This document shows, one piece after another, positions 36,393 to 46,045 of a DNA stretch of 64,000 nucleotides. The notes below the pieces were generated by a model, which was given only the letters and a program-made list of their open reading frames with translations, made no database searches and was not told where the DNA came from. The translations under genes were made by a program, and so were the position numbers. The stretch's first letter is position 1, and every line of letters begins with the position of its first letter. Source of the DNA: Ruficoccus sp. ZRK36 (GTDB lineage: Bacteria > Verrucomicrobiota > Verrucomicrobiia > Opitutales > Cerasicoccaceae); assembly GCF_019603315.1 (NCBI RefSeq), contig NZ_CP080649.1:2366176-2430175 (forward strand). The letters are read 5' to 3'.

Positions 36393-37364
36393 CTAGCCCA
36401 GGTAGAGCGCAGCAGGCGGGTGGCGATCGTCGTCGCGCGGCTCCGGACGCCAGCGCAGGCGCAGCTTTGAGCCCTGGTGCTCGGGGCGGGATTTGTGGCT
36501 GATGCCCTGCTGCATATCCACCCATATCTGGTGGCGCAGCTGCTCCCAGTACTGCTCGACGTAGCGGGTGGTGGTCTCGTCGTGCTCCGAGTCTGCCTGT
36601 TGGATACCGGTGGCGAGGGCGGGCATTTCGGTGGCGATAAATTTCTCCAGACGCTCGATGGCGTAGTCGATGTGCCGATGGGCGGAGGCGATGTCCTGCT
36701 CGCGCAGGTTCTGCACGCTCTGGCGTGCCTGGAGGATGGTCAGGCGGGGCAGGGTGATCCCGCTAAGGTAGGTCTGGCGAATTTCGTCCGTGTGGCCGTC
36801 TGCCAGTTGATTGAAATGGCGGATGGCGCGGTCCACGCGCAGGCCGCTGGCGGCCGCCTCTTCAAAGCGCTCATGGGCGTTGGCGTGAAAGGCGCGGTTC
36901 TGGGCGTCATACTGGGCGCACATCGCGGCGCGTGCCTGCCCGAGGTCCTTGATAAACTCGCGGATCGCGGTGTTGAACTCGTCGAGACTCCTGCGCAGAT
37001 CGCGGTAAAAGACCTTGATGTGGGCGCCGGTCCGGTAGGGGACGTCGTGGTCACTGAGAAAGCGCTCAAGGAGGCGCTCGGTCTGCTGGCGCAGCTCCTT
37101 CCAACGCTTGGCGCGGTCCTTGATGATGTTGATCTGGCCGTTGATGGCGGTCACGATCATCTCGATTTCCCGGCGCTTGGGCTCGGATGTCTGGGAGGAG
37201 AAGCCGACCCGCTCGGTGAGGGTAAAGGACTCCTCAAGCTGCGACATGCGCTGCTTCATCTCCTGGACGGAGGACTTCATCTGGGAGACCTCCTGGTTCA
37301 GGCACAGTTCCTCCTCGATATTATCGATGATCTGAGGTGTGCTTGGCAGGAGAGAGTCGTCCAT
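36393..37364 (-). CDS. coiled-coil protein of unknown function
   Basis: 323 residues, not recognised. Almost entirely alpha-helical, with a heptad-rich N-terminus (IDNIEEELCLNQEVSQMKSS to about 60) and helical segments up to about 300; the last 30 residues are Arg/Pro-rich. No signal peptide or membrane segment. ATG 37364 follows AAGGGTC, a plausible ribosome binding site, and removes an unlikely 14-residue extension. It stands alone, convergent with the HtrA-like gene; a 9-bp palindrome (CGTATCCAA/TTGGATACG, 36305-36325) lies between them. Confidence 0.65.
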   Translation of the reverse strand: MDDSLLPSTPQIIDNIEEELCLNQEVSQMKSSVQEMKQRMSQLEESFTLTERVGFSSQTSEPKRREIEMIVTAINGQINIIKDRAKRWKELRQQTERLLERFLSDHDVPYRTGAHIKVFYRDLRRSLDEFNTAIREFIKDLGQARAAMCAQYDAQNRAFHANAHERFEEAAASGLRVDRAIRHFNQLADGHTDEIRQTYLSGITLPRLTILQARQSVQNLREQDIASAHRHIDYAIERLEKFIATEMPALATGIQQADSEHDETTTRYVEQYWEQLRHQIWVDMQQGISHKSRPEHQGSKLRLRWRPEPRDDDRHPPAALYLG

Positions 37365-37565
37365 AACTTGACCCTTGACGCTACTTATACATCGGTGGGC
37401 TGGCAAGAATCTTTGTGGGGTAATCAGCCTATTTTTAATAGAAATACCTTGTAGCCGTTAGGCGCGGGTAGAGTTCGGTAAAAAGGCTGAGTTGTTTGCG
37501 GGGTGCAGGTGTGGATCAACTTTGAGTTGTCGCGAAAGAAACGATATGGTGTATACTTAGGGATT

Positions 37566-38951
37566 ATGCGTATTGAGAAAGACTCTATGGGCGAGATGGA
37601 AGTGCCGGAGGAGGCACTCTATGGGGCGTCAACGCAGCGGGCCGTGCTGAACTTTCCGATCAGCGGCCACCGGATGCCGGAAGGGTTTATCCGTGGGCTG
37701 GGACTGGTCAAGTGGGCCTGTGCGGATGCCAACGAAAAGCTGGGCCGCCTCACACCGGAAAAGGCGGAGCTGATCAAGCGTGCCTGCCAGGAGGTGATCG
37801 AGGGTAAGCTCTCGGAGCATTTCCCGGTCGATGTTTTTCAGACGGGTAGTGGGACCTCTTCAAACATGAACCTGAACGAGGTCGTCTCGAATCGCGTCTG
37901 CCAATACGTGGACAAGCCGATCGGCTCGAAGCAGCCGATCCACCCGAACGACGACGTGAACCTCGGGCAGTCCTCCAACGACATCGTACCGACCGTGCTG
38001 CACGTCAGCCTGGCGGTGGCGATCAAGGAGACTCTTGTCCCCGCGCTGAAGCAGCTCTTCGAAGAGCTCGACGCCAAGGCGGAGGCTTTTGAACAGATCA
38101 TCAAGATCGGGCGCACACACCTGATGGACGCGACCCCGCTGTCGCTGGGGCAGGAGTTCTCCGGCTATGCTGCGCAGGTGCGTAAGGCTGTCGTCCGGGC
38201 CGAGGACGCCATCGACCGGCTGGAGGAACTGGCTATCGGCGGGACCGCCGTCGGCACCGGGATCAATTGCCACCCGGACTTTCCGGGGCTGGTCTGCGAG
38301 GTCTTACGCGAAAAGACGGGGATCGGGTTCCGCGAGGCGGACAACCATTTCGAGGCGCAGGGCGGGCGCGACGACTGCGTAGAGGTCGCCGGGCTGCTGG
38401 CCACCATTGCCGCCAGCCTGACGAAGATCGCCAACGACATTCGTCTGCTCGGCTCGGGGCCGCGCTCAGGGCTGGGTGAGTTGAATCTGCCGCCGACGCA
38501 GCCGGGCTCCTCGATCATGCCGGGTAAGGTCAACCCCGTGATGAGCGAGATGATCGTGCAGGCCTCCAACTATGTCATCGCCATGAGCAATCTCGTGGCC
38601 ATGTGCGGGCGGGATGGCCACTTTGAGCTAAACGTAACGATCCCGACCATCGCCTACGCGCTGCACGACAGCGTGCTTGTGCTGGCCAACGGGGCGACGA
38701 CCTTTGCCGAGCGCTGCGTGAGCGGGATCGAGCCGAACGAGGTCCGCTGCAGCGAGCTGGTGGAGCGCTCGCTCATGCTGGTGACGGCTCTCAACCCGTA
38801 CATCGGCTACGACAACGCCGCGCGAGTGGCCAAGAAGGCCCACAAGGAAAACAAGACCCTGAAGGAAGTTCTGCTCGAAGAAAAGCTGATGGACGAGGCC
38901 GAGATCGACAAGGCGCTCGATCCGAAGGCGATGATCCACCCGAAGGCGTAG
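37566..38951 (+). CDS. fumC: class II fumarate hydratase
   Basis: 461 residues. Interconverts fumarate and malate in the TCA cycle, the step after succinate dehydrogenase. Family blocks are TGSGTSSNMNLNEV, HPNDDVNLGQSSND, GRTHLMDATPLSLGQE and the signature GSSIMPGKVNPV with the flexible catalytic Ser loop. The start at ATG 37566 (RIEKDSMGEMEVP) matches the family; the longer frame from 37503 is not conserved. TATACT at 37552-37557 lies so close to the start that a very short leader is possible. Confidence 0.96.
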   Translation: MRIEKDSMGEMEVPEEALYGASTQRAVLNFPISGHRMPEGFIRGLGLVKWACADANEKLGRLTPEKAELIKRACQEVIEGKLSEHFPVDVFQTGSGTSSNMNLNEVVSNRVCQYVDKPIGSKQPIHPNDDVNLGQSSNDIVPTVLHVSLAVAIKETLVPALKQLFEELDAKAEAFEQIIKIGRTHLMDATPLSLGQEFSGYAAQVRKAVVRAEDAIDRLEELAIGGTAVGTGINCHPDFPGLVCEVLREKTGIGFREADNHFEAQGGRDDCVEVAGLLATIAASLTKIANDIRLLGSGPRSGLGELNLPPTQPGSSIMPGKVNPVMSEMIVQASNYVIAMSNLVAMCGRDGHFELNVTIPTIAYALHDSVLVLANGATTFAERCVSGIEPNEVRCSELVERSLMLVTALNPYIGYDNAARVAKKAHKENKTLKEVLLEEKLMDEAEIDKALDPKAMIHPKA

Positions 38952-39102
38952 CCAAGGACTTTGTCCCTGGCCCATGGCCATCGTCGGCTCAAGCGAACTT
39001 CTGTGCCGCCAGGGGCGCAGCTCGTCTGGCCGTGTCCCCGTGTGTCGTGCGGGGGTGGCGGATGCTGGAAGGTTTAACTGTAGTGGATAAGTACTACAGC
39101 AA

Positions 39103-39546
39103 TCAGCCTCCGCAGATGCAGTCTGTGGGGGTGTCGAGTGCCTCGTCGGCGACCATGAACTCAAAGATGGTCTCGATGTCATCGCGGTCGGTGAGCCCGG
39201 AGGATTTTTTAAACTCCTCCAGACGGCCGGTGGCGAAGTCGCGCCAGCCGACTTTGGATAGGAAGCCGTTCCAGATCATCAGGTCTCCGGCATTCAGCTC
39301 GCGGCCATTTTGGAAGCACCAGCGGAGGATCTCCTCGTCTGAGCCGCCCTGAAGTGTGCGCTCACGAAGGTCGGAGTACTTGACGCGCAGGAAGTTACAG
39401 CAAAAGCCGTCGAAGCCTTCACCCAGTCGGTCGCAGAAGTCTTCACGGAGTTCATCAGCGGCGAACTTGCGGATCTTGTCCAGCATGCGTGGGAAGTAAA
39501 CCATGCCGCTTGTTTGGAGAGAGGGAGCGATAGGGACAGATTTCAT
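39103..39546 (-). CDS. DUF5069 domain protein
   Basis: 147 residues. SGMVYFPRMLDKIRKFAADELREDF and GGSDEEILRWCF are the conserved blocks of DUF5069, a soluble family of unknown function common in Verrucomicrobiota and Planctomycetota. The C-terminal end CICGG could bind metal but this is speculative. Convergent with fumC; the 151-bp gap between them holds only weak dyads. Confidence 0.85.
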   Translation of the reverse strand: MKSVPIAPSLQTSGMVYFPRMLDKIRKFAADELREDFCDRLGEGFDGFCCNFLRVKYSDLRERTLQGGSDEEILRWCFQNGRELNAGDLMIWNGFLSKVGWRDFATGRLEEFKKSSGLTDRDDIETIFEFMVADEALDTPTDCICGG

Positions 39547-39632
39547 ATGTTTATCAGCATACCTCTAACAGCGTTAGGCGCAACGTGTGAGCCTAGAAAA
39601 AAACTGATTGATTTTCTCTCTGGCAGAGGCGA

Positions 39633-41081
39633 TCAACGGCGCTTGCGGGAAGGCTGGCTGAGCTTGGCGATAAAGGCGTCTGCGAGGCGCCGGTCTTTAA
39701 TGAGTGTGGGGAGCGAGACCGTCTGGCCGTCGGTGGTGTAGATCTTGATATTGAAAAATGTAGTGTTCCCCGAGGACATGCTCTGGTGGGCCTCCATGCG
39801 CTCGATACGCTCGCGGGGGATGGTCTGCAGCTTACTCGGTACGAGGATGCCCCGGCGGATCTCCAGCCGGTCGTCAAAGAGGCTGATGCGCAGGGCGGCC
39901 AGGAGCGATGAGCCGATGCCATAGGCGATAAGCAGCCCGAACCCGAGGAAGACGAGCGGAAAGATTTTCGGCATGCTGCTGTTCCAGGCGAAGATCGCCC
40001 CGACGATCATCCCGACGCCGATGATGATGGGGATGAGCAGGAGCAGGAGATGGCGCATGGGGCGCAGCTCCAGGACCTCGGCGCCGGAAAAGTCCGGGCG
40101 GATCGTGAGGCCGGAAATCGTAGAAATATCTGCCAGCGGGGGAGGAGCGGCGTAATCATTCGTCTCCGGCGGGCGGGCGTCGGCGCTGCTCTCCGGGGTG
40201 ATGAAAACCGGCACGCGAAAGGTGGACTTGTAGTCCACGCCGGGGGATTTTGCGCTGGCGGTCAGCTCCCAGTAGTTCTGTGTCCGGGCGTTAATGCGCT
40301 GGGTAGGCTTACAGGAGTAGGGGATGAAAAAGAGGACGGGCAGCGCGGTGCGCGTAGGGTCGTTAGCAAAGGCTTCCTGCTCGATGGTCTGCTCGTCCTC
40401 CCAGAGCGTTTCGCGGTGAGTGCTGCGGTTTTTACCGGTGCCGGAGGTCCACTCATGGACGCTGCGCAGCTTGAGCTTGAAACCCTCCTCGGGGTGGACC
40501 TTGGCCTTGGTGAGGATGACGCCCCCGAGATTACCGCCGATGACGCCGGGTATCTCCGCCAGCTCAAAGACTGAGGTGCCGTACTTACGCCAGCGCAGGA
40601 GCTGATAAACGGCGGCTCCGGCCAGCCCGATGCCGATGAGCGGAAACAGCAGCACGAAGTAGGTGGCCGGTTCGCGGCCCAAGTCGCCGGAGTTGATCAT
40701 GGCGATCGTTGCGCCCCAGGCGATGACGTTCCAGAACGCAGCGAAAAAGCCCAGCATGACCACGCCGGAGAGCCCGCTGTCCTTGATCCGTCCGCTGGCC
40801 CACGTCTTGTTGTGGAGCCAGGGTTGGCCGGGGTACAGCTGAGCGAGCTTTTTGGATTCGTTACCCCTTACGAGGGTATAAAAAGCCAGCCCGATCACGC
40901 CCAAGCCGACCACGATAAACAGGCTGCACAGGGCATAGGCCATTATCGGCTGGTCGCCTTTCTCCAAGGCGGCATTGAAGGAGACAGCGCCAAGGCCTGC
41001 GAAAAAGGTACCAAAGAGAAAGAGAAAGATCGCTCCGGGCAGGGAACGGGTATTACCGGAAGTCGAGATCTGGAGTGACAT
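39633..41081 (-). CDS. multi-pass membrane protein, possibly DUF3592-like
   Basis: 482 residues. Two N-terminal membrane segments (about 15-36 and 48-68), then two more around residues 105-128 and 140-160; a large soluble beta domain (about 165-340) and two further segments (about 350-372 and 378-400) precede a C-terminal PH-like domain with LFDDRLEIRRGILVPSKLQT. The YPGQPWLHNKTWASGRI block recalls DUF3592 proteins. Role unknown. Confidence 0.65.
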   Translation of the reverse strand: MSLQISTSGNTRSLPGAIFLFLFGTFFAGLGAVSFNAALEKGDQPIMAYALCSLFIVVGLGVIGLAFYTLVRGNESKKLAQLYPGQPWLHNKTWASGRIKDSGLSGVVMLGFFAAFWNVIAWGATIAMINSGDLGREPATYFVLLFPLIGIGLAGAAVYQLLRWRKYGTSVFELAEIPGVIGGNLGGVILTKAKVHPEEGFKLKLRSVHEWTSGTGKNRSTHRETLWEDEQTIEQEAFANDPTRTALPVLFFIPYSCKPTQRINARTQNYWELTASAKSPGVDYKSTFRVPVFITPESSADARPPETNDYAAPPPLADISTISGLTIRPDFSGAEVLELRPMRHLLLLLIPIIIGVGMIVGAIFAWNSSMPKIFPLVFLGFGLLIAYGIGSSLLAALRISLFDDRLEIRRGILVPSKLQTIPRERIERMEAHQSMSSGNTTFFNIKIYTTDGQTVSLPTLIKDRRLADAFIAKLSQPSRKRR

Positions 41082-41216
41082 GCCGGATGAAAAATACCGG
41101 ACTCACCGGGCTGCTGGCAAGCCGCAGTACGCGAGGTATGGTGGCCGAGTGTGGGCATAAAATAACCGCGCGGCCAACAGGGGCGGCGCGGTTACGGGGA
41201 GAAAGTTGTTTGTCGG

Positions 41217-41636
41217 TTACTCCTTACCGGAGACGAACTCGAGGGTGCCGTCGGCCTTGAGGCGGCGGTAGTAGCACCCGCTGCGAGCGGTGCCGGAGCT
41301 GTCCTTGGTGTGGCAGGCGCCCTTGCCCTTGGGGCGGACGAGGTAGAGCAGGGAGTTCTGCTCGCAGTTGACGCGGATCTCGACGATTTCGAGGAAGTCG
41401 CCCGAGGTCTTGCCCTTGATCCAGAGCTCGTTACGGGAGGTGCTCCAGAAGGTGGCCATGCCCTCGGCAATGGCGGTCTTGAGGGCGAGCTCGTTTGCGT
41501 AGCCGAGGATGAGCACCTCGCCGGTGTCAGCGTCCTGGGCGACAGCGGGCAGCACGTCGGCCTCACAGTTGGCGACTTTTCTGAGTTTCGTAAAGTCCAG
41601 GTTCAGGGTGGAGCCTTCTTCGAGTTCCTTGCTCAT
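41217..41636 (-). CDS. hisI: phosphoribosyl-AMP cyclohydrolase
   Basis: 139 residues, cyclohydrolase only (no HisE pyrophosphohydrolase part). Opens the purine ring in step 3 of histidine synthesis. FWSTSRNELWIKGKTSGDFL and the metal-site CEQNSLL and ACHT...GCYYR cysteines are typical. It is isolated from other his genes in the window. GTG/ATG alternatives were not needed: ATG 41636 begins at the family boundary. Confidence 0.95.
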   Translation of the reverse strand: MSKELEEGSTLNLDFTKLRKVANCEADVLPAVAQDADTGEVLILGYANELALKTAIAEGMATFWSTSRNELWIKGKTSGDFLEIVEIRVNCEQNSLLYLVRPKGKGACHTKDSSGTARSGCYYRRLKADGTLEFVSGKE

Positions 41637-41715
41637 GGGATCAATCGTGTCTAGATGTGTATGTCTGTGAAGGAAGGAGCGTTAAAACTGGCGGGGGCCA
41701 TGTCGAGGCAAAAGA

Positions 41716-41775
41716 CAGGCTACGCCTGCCAGCGTTATCGCTGAAACGGTAGGGTTGGCCGATACCAGCAGGCCA
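41716..41775. repeat. three tandem hairpins between hisI and the polyketide synthase gene
   Basis: CAGGC-TAC-GCCTG (41716-41728), CAGCG-TTAT-CGCTG (41730-41743) and TGGCC/GGCCA with a 10-nt loop (41756-41775). No T-run follows. They lie 15 bp past the end of the polyketide synthase gene (minus strand) and upstream of hisI. Confidence 0.5.
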
Positions 41776-41790
41776 GCTCGGTAGTGCTGA

Positions 41791-42831
41791 CTAGCGACCG
41801 AGGCGGAAGGAGTGGGCAGCGAAACCGGCACCAAAGCTGGTCAGCCACAGATCCTTGCCGTCGAGCTGGTCGATGGAGTCGGACTTCAGGTACTCGTCGA
41901 GCGCGAAGAGGACGGAGGGGCTGCTCATGTTGCCATAGTTGGCCAGAACGACCTCTGCCTCGTGCAGGTTCGGGTACTTGATCTTCTTACCGACGGCGAT
42001 CAGCACGTCGCGGCCACCGGCATGGGAGAGGACATGGGAGATGGTGCTCTTGTCCTGCTTCGCGTAGAGGCTTTCGACGGCCTTGGCGGCCTTTTGCGGG
42101 ACGGAGAGGTGCAGCTTGTTGCGGAGCTTGCCGTCCTTGTTCTCAAAGCGGAGCAGCTCGCGGTCCTCGGGGATGTGGACGGTGTCAAAGCCCTTGGTCT
42201 TCAGGCCGGTGGGGCCGGGCTTGTCGGACCAGATGCTGGCCGAGCAGCCGTCGCCGAAGAGGCAGAGGGAGACGAGGACGCCGGGGTCGTCGTCGATGTA
42301 AAAGGCGGAGGAGCAGATTTCCACGGCGATGACGCCGACCTTCATGCCGGGGTTGGCGGCGATCATACCCTCGGCGGCGCGAAGGGTGGGGACCGCGGCA
42401 CCGCAGCCGAGGCCGACGATGTCCTGCAGGTAGGTGTCGCGGCGCATGTTGAGGCGCTCGGCCACGTAGCTGGTGATGCCGGGGCAGATGTAGCCGGTGC
42501 AAGTGCAGGCGATAATGGCGTCCAGCTCATTGGCCTTGAGGCCAGCCTGGTCGAGGGCATCTGTCAGGGCCTGAGCGGCCAGGAGGGGACCTTCACGCTC
42601 GAACTCGCGGTTGAGCTGACCCCCGTCCTTCTTGAAGACGTTCTGGATATCCGGCACGGCGAGGTGGCGCTTTTCGATGCCGCTGGCACCGCCGATAAGC
42701 ACTTTCTCCAGGATGTACCTGGAACGGGGAAGCAGCTGCTTGAAAGGCTCGGTCGGCTGGAGCATTTCCCAGCAGTCTTTCTGAGTATAAGCGGTCGGGG
42801 GGACGCGGTTGGCGAGAGCTTGAAGATACAT
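41791..42831 (-). CDS. type III polyketide synthase (chalcone/stilbene synthase family)
   Basis: 346 residues. Makes aromatic or pyrone polyketides by condensing acyl-CoA with malonyl-CoA. The catalytic triad is complete: Cys143 in GLGCGAA, His270 in SHAGGRDVL and Asn301 in YGNMSSPS. The C-terminal GFGPG loop is altered to GAGFAAHS. There is no adjacent methyltransferase, isoprenylcysteine methyltransferase-like or tailoring gene, so the product is unknown; bacterial relatives make alkylresorcinols, alkylpyrones or tetrahydroxynaphthalene. Confidence 0.92.
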   Translation of the reverse strand: MYLQALANRVPPTAYTQKDCWEMLQPTEPFKQLLPRSRYILEKVLIGGASGIEKRHLAVPDIQNVFKKDGGQLNREFEREGPLLAAQALTDALDQAGLKANELDAIIACTCTGYICPGITSYVAERLNMRRDTYLQDIVGLGCGAAVPTLRAAEGMIAANPGMKVGVIAVEICSSAFYIDDDPGVLVSLCLFGDGCSASIWSDKPGPTGLKTKGFDTVHIPEDRELLRFENKDGKLRNKLHLSVPQKAAKAVESLYAKQDKSTISHVLSHAGGRDVLIAVGKKIKYPNLHEAEVVLANYGNMSSPSVLFALDEYLKSDSIDQLDGKDLWLTSFGAGFAAHSFRLGR

Positions 42832-43344
42832 TAATGCGCGAAGTTGAACAGAAAATGGACCACCGGCAGGCCTCCGCAGAACGCGGTGGGTCGGCTGAAA
42901 AGATGAGGAAATCCCACGATACTTAAAAAGTCCAAGGTGTTTGATTTCACCTTGAAGGCCAGATTGTCAAGCCACGATGCGCTTTGGCAGCCGCAGTGCC
43001 GAGTGATAAAAGGAGCTTTTTTACCGGTCACGCGGGGGGATTAATGCCTGATTTTCCGGCTCAGAGCCCGTCATTGTGCGGATTCAGGAGGGATAGATGA
43101 GAAAAAATACGGAACTGTGGGCAGTTGAGACGGACCAAGGTAATTCGCCGTTGTCATCGACGGTCAACATCCCTATGTCATGCCCTTGAATAGGCTGCCA
43201 CACCGCTTGCAGCGAGTGGGTAAGCTTATTCAAACCATGTTCTCTTTGTGGGGTTCATATCCCTGCGAGGGTGAACCGGCGCTTCAGCTCTCACTGGATA
43301 TGTCGATTTACCCGCTGATTAACTACACTGCTCACACCCGATCC
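42832..43344. other. 513-bp intergenic region between divergent genes
   Basis: No convincing gene. It separates the polyketide synthase (minus) from a secreted protein (plus) and must hold promoters for both. The only clear structure is an inverted repeat CAAGGTG/CACCTTG with an 8-nt loop at 42933-42954, about 100 bp upstream of the polyketide synthase start, a possible regulator site. Small open frames here lack supporting features. Confidence 0.5.
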
Positions 43345-44904
43345 ATGTTTTCCCTGAACCTCCTTTCCCGACCGGGAAAAGTGGCTGCGCTGCTCGTGAT
43401 GAGCGCGCTGTGCCTGAACGCCCAATTCGCCCCGCAGCCGACCGCCGTCCTGCGTGGCCCGCCGCTGCCCTCGATCTCGCAGAAGGTGAACGCCTTTGGC
43501 TATGCCACGGATACGAACCAGATGATCCAGTTTCTGGCGCTGCTGACGCTCGGGCAGGTCGGGTACCCGATGTTTCCGGGGGCTTCGCAGACTGAAAACG
43601 CCGGGGTGGTGTGCTTCGAGTCCGGAGCTGGGCTGAGCGCGACGTCCATGAGATACGCGATGCTGGTCAAGTTTGACGCTAACAGCTCGATCCCCGGACG
43701 GATCAAGGCTGAGGGGATCGCGGTGAAGAATGTCGCGGGCTGGACCGTGATCGCGCCCGACCAGACCTCCCTGAGCTACGTCAGCGAGGGAAATATCGAG
43801 GAGATTCTGCGCCTGTTGCGCAAAGAGCGCAGCTTTGATTTCGAGTTCGAGATGGTACAGAGCCCGGCCAACCTGCTGAGCACCGGCGCAAAAGATCCGG
43901 GTGCCGCGTATTTGCGGAATATCGACACCGGACTGGTTGGGCTGAGCCTTGACCAGGAAAACTTCCAGCTCGGTATCCGCCAGGTGGCGCACGCGGGTAC
44001 GCCGGAGGCCACTCTCTTTTCGGCCAAGGCCGGTGGAGATGTGCCGGTCGCCCGCTTTGTCCCGGCCACCGGTAATGCCGGTTTGATTTACCACGTCGAT
44101 CCGGTCGCCGTCAGTGACTACCTCAAAGTCTTTTTCCAACGCATGGAGGTCGCCGGTGAGAGTGCTGAAAATGCGAAGGTTCACGATAAGCTGGAGGAAA
44201 CGCTGAAGACCATCGCCCATGACTGGGATGGCACCGGGGCGTACCGCCTGGAGTTTGAGCCCGAGATGATGCACTACGCAGGGGTTATCGGCGGGGACTG
44301 GGAGCAGGAGCCCTTTAGCCAGCTGCTGGACGAGCTTTTCAATGAGATCGTGCCCGCCATGCTGACAGAGGTGCCGGTGCAGGAGTATGCCAGCGCTGTG
44401 CAGACGGCGGCGGGTGCTTCGCAGACCGGTCCGGTTTCGTCGGCTCTGCCCGGAGCCCTGGGTAATGTCGTGGCCGGGAGCAGCCTGAACACGCTCGACC
44501 AGTATGAACCGCCCAGCCACCAAATCGTGGACGGGATGATCGTAGTCTCTGACCAGCCAGCACAGCTGGAGGCGCTGGCCGCAGCCGTAGCCGCAGACGA
44601 GACGGCCGAGACCTCGCTGGCGGATAAACTTACCCTCAATAACGGTGAGGCGCTGAGCGGGTATATCGACCTCAAGCAGATATACCTGCAGAGCCTGCGT
44701 CAGATGCGGATACCCAATACGCCCTCGACCAGCCTCATGCTCCGTCAGCTTGGCGCGATGGACCTGCCGCCCATGCAACTGAATGTCCAGACCGGCTCAA
44801 ACACCCTGACCGGCACCCTGACCATCCCGGTGGAGACGATTCGTACGCTCTCCGGCACGCTTCAGGGACTGCGCCAGAATGTATCCGAGCAGCGGATGCA
44901 GTAG
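43345..44904 (+). CDS. large secreted protein of unknown function
   Basis: 519 residues. ATG 43345 begins a good signal peptide (MFSLNLLSRPGKVAALLVMS, cleavage near LNAQF); the longer frame from 43180 would bury it. The body has no recognised motif. It has few cysteines, several alternating strand/helix units, and a Gln/Ala/Ser-rich segment around residues 350-390. It might be an enzyme scaffold or binding protein in the periplasm; nothing in the neighbourhood clarifies its role. Confidence 0.75.
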   Translation: MFSLNLLSRPGKVAALLVMSALCLNAQFAPQPTAVLRGPPLPSISQKVNAFGYATDTNQMIQFLALLTLGQVGYPMFPGASQTENAGVVCFESGAGLSATSMRYAMLVKFDANSSIPGRIKAEGIAVKNVAGWTVIAPDQTSLSYVSEGNIEEILRLLRKERSFDFEFEMVQSPANLLSTGAKDPGAAYLRNIDTGLVGLSLDQENFQLGIRQVAHAGTPEATLFSAKAGGDVPVARFVPATGNAGLIYHVDPVAVSDYLKVFFQRMEVAGESAENAKVHDKLEETLKTIAHDWDGTGAYRLEFEPEMMHYAGVIGGDWEQEPFSQLLDELFNEIVPAMLTEVPVQEYASAVQTAAGASQTGPVSSALPGALGNVVAGSSLNTLDQYEPPSHQIVDGMIVVSDQPAQLEALAAAVAADETAETSLADKLTLNNGEALSGYIDLKQIYLQSLRQMRIPNTPSTSLMLRQLGAMDLPPMQLNVQTGSNTLTGTLTIPVETIRTLSGTLQGLRQNVSEQRMQ

Positions 44905-44974
44905 GCGTCTGAGCGCGCCCCTGGCGGGCAGCTTATTCGTTTAGAATCCGGATGATGCTGCGGTGAGGCGGTAA

Positions 44975-45532
44975 TCAGTTCCGCGTCGGATCGTCGGGTG
45001 CGTCGGCGAGAAAGATCAGCTCCGGTGAGGTGCTGGCCAGAATCTCGCGCCACATGGCCGGGCCATCAAGCCCTTCCATCAGGTGGCCGCTGATTGGGAC
45101 GACGAGCCAGGCGTTCTGCTTGCGCTCGGTCTCGAGCTGACCCTCGGACCAGCCTGAGTAGCCCAGAAAGGCACGGACCTCGATCCCCGGCTGCTCGGCC
45201 ATGAGGGACTGGACCTTGTCCTCGGAGACCCCGAAGTAAACACGGAAGGCGGCGCTCTCCGGTATCCAGTGCCAGGCGACCAGCAGGACCTGATCCTTTT
45301 GGACCGGGCCACCCTCGTAGACGGGGACGTGTGCCAGCGGCCCAAAGGTGTAGTCGTCGTTTAACTCGCCGAGCGTCTGGCCTGTGGGGCGGTTGATGAT
45401 GACGCCGAGAGAGCCATCCTCCTCATCATGTGCGGAGATCAGGATGATCGTTTTGCGGAAGTTCGGGTCATGCAGGCCCGGATGGGCCACCAGAAGTGAG
45501 CCAGAGTAGGGCGGTGGGTCTTGGGGCTGCAT
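44975..45532 (-). CDS. YqgE/AlgH family protein
   Basis: 185 residues. SGSLLVAHPGLHDPNF, GVIINRPTG, VYEGGPVQKDQVLLV and FLGYSGWSEGQLE are the family hallmarks. The exact function of YqgE/AlgH is not settled; it is named from alginate regulation in Pseudomonas. ATG 45532 is used; TTG 45541 is possible. It follows the dCMP deaminase gene on the same strand (33-bp gap). Confidence 0.93.
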   Translation of the reverse strand: MQPQDPPPYSGSLLVAHPGLHDPNFRKTIILISAHDEEDGSLGVIINRPTGQTLGELNDDYTFGPLAHVPVYEGGPVQKDQVLLVAWHWIPESAAFRVYFGVSEDKVQSLMAEQPGIEVRAFLGYSGWSEGQLETERKQNAWLVVPISGHLMEGLDGPAMWREILASTSPELIFLADAPDDPTRN

Positions 45533-45565
45533 GTCAGTCAAAAAAGGGGCGCGGGGTGGTCAGGG

Positions 45566-46045
45566 TCAAAGTTTAATCACCTCGACACCGGCCTCTTGCA
45601 GAAGTTCAAGCGCGATGGGATCGTTGCGGTAGTCGTCGAGGTATTTGACGACCTTGATCCCGGCGGCGCAGAGGATCTTGGCGCAGTTGATACAGGGGAA
45701 ATGGGTGATGTAGGCGGTGGCTCCGTCCAGATTGACGCCGCGGCGCGCGGCATCGGCGATGGCATTCTGCTCAGCGTGGACGGTGCCCTGCTCGTGGCTG
45801 TCACGGATGCGGGACAGGTGCGGCGAGCCGGGGAGGAAGCCATTGTAACCGGCCGCGATCAGGCGGTTTTTATGCTCGTTATCCGAGACGATGACACAGC
45901 CCACATGGAGGCGCTCGCAGGGGGAGCGTGAGGCCATGAGGATGCTCATGGCGGCAAAGTATTCGTCCCAGGAGGGTCGTTTCGCCCAGCCGTTGACCAA
46001 CTTCTTGAGCTCGTCGATCTGGCTGGAGAATTGCGCAGTTTCCAT
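45566..46045 (-). CDS. deoxycytidylate/cytidine deaminase family enzyme
   Basis: 159 residues. Zinc-dependent deaminase; HAEQNAI supplies the His and catalytic Glu, and PCINCAK the two zinc Cys. The N-terminus RPSWDEYFAAMSILMASRS and the internal insertion (NGFLPGSPHLSR) match dCMP deaminase (ComEB-like), which makes dUMP for thymidylate synthesis. Its start codon (46045-46043, minus) overlaps the rhomboid start codon (46044-46046, plus) inside CCATGG. Confidence 0.92.
   Translation of the reverse strand: METAQFSSQIDELKKLVNGWAKRPSWDEYFAAMSILMASRSPCERLHVGCVIVSDNEHKNRLIAAGYNGFLPGSPHLSRIRDSHEQGTVHAEQNAIADAARRGVNLDGATAYITHFPCINCAKILCAAGIKVVKYLDDYRNDPIALELLQEAGVEVIKL

Noticed and set aside
43291-44778. 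495-residue minus-strand frame opposite the secreted protein at 43.3 kb
   Set aside because: The plus strand has a good signal peptide and balanced composition; the antisense is Arg/Gln/His-rich with no domain.
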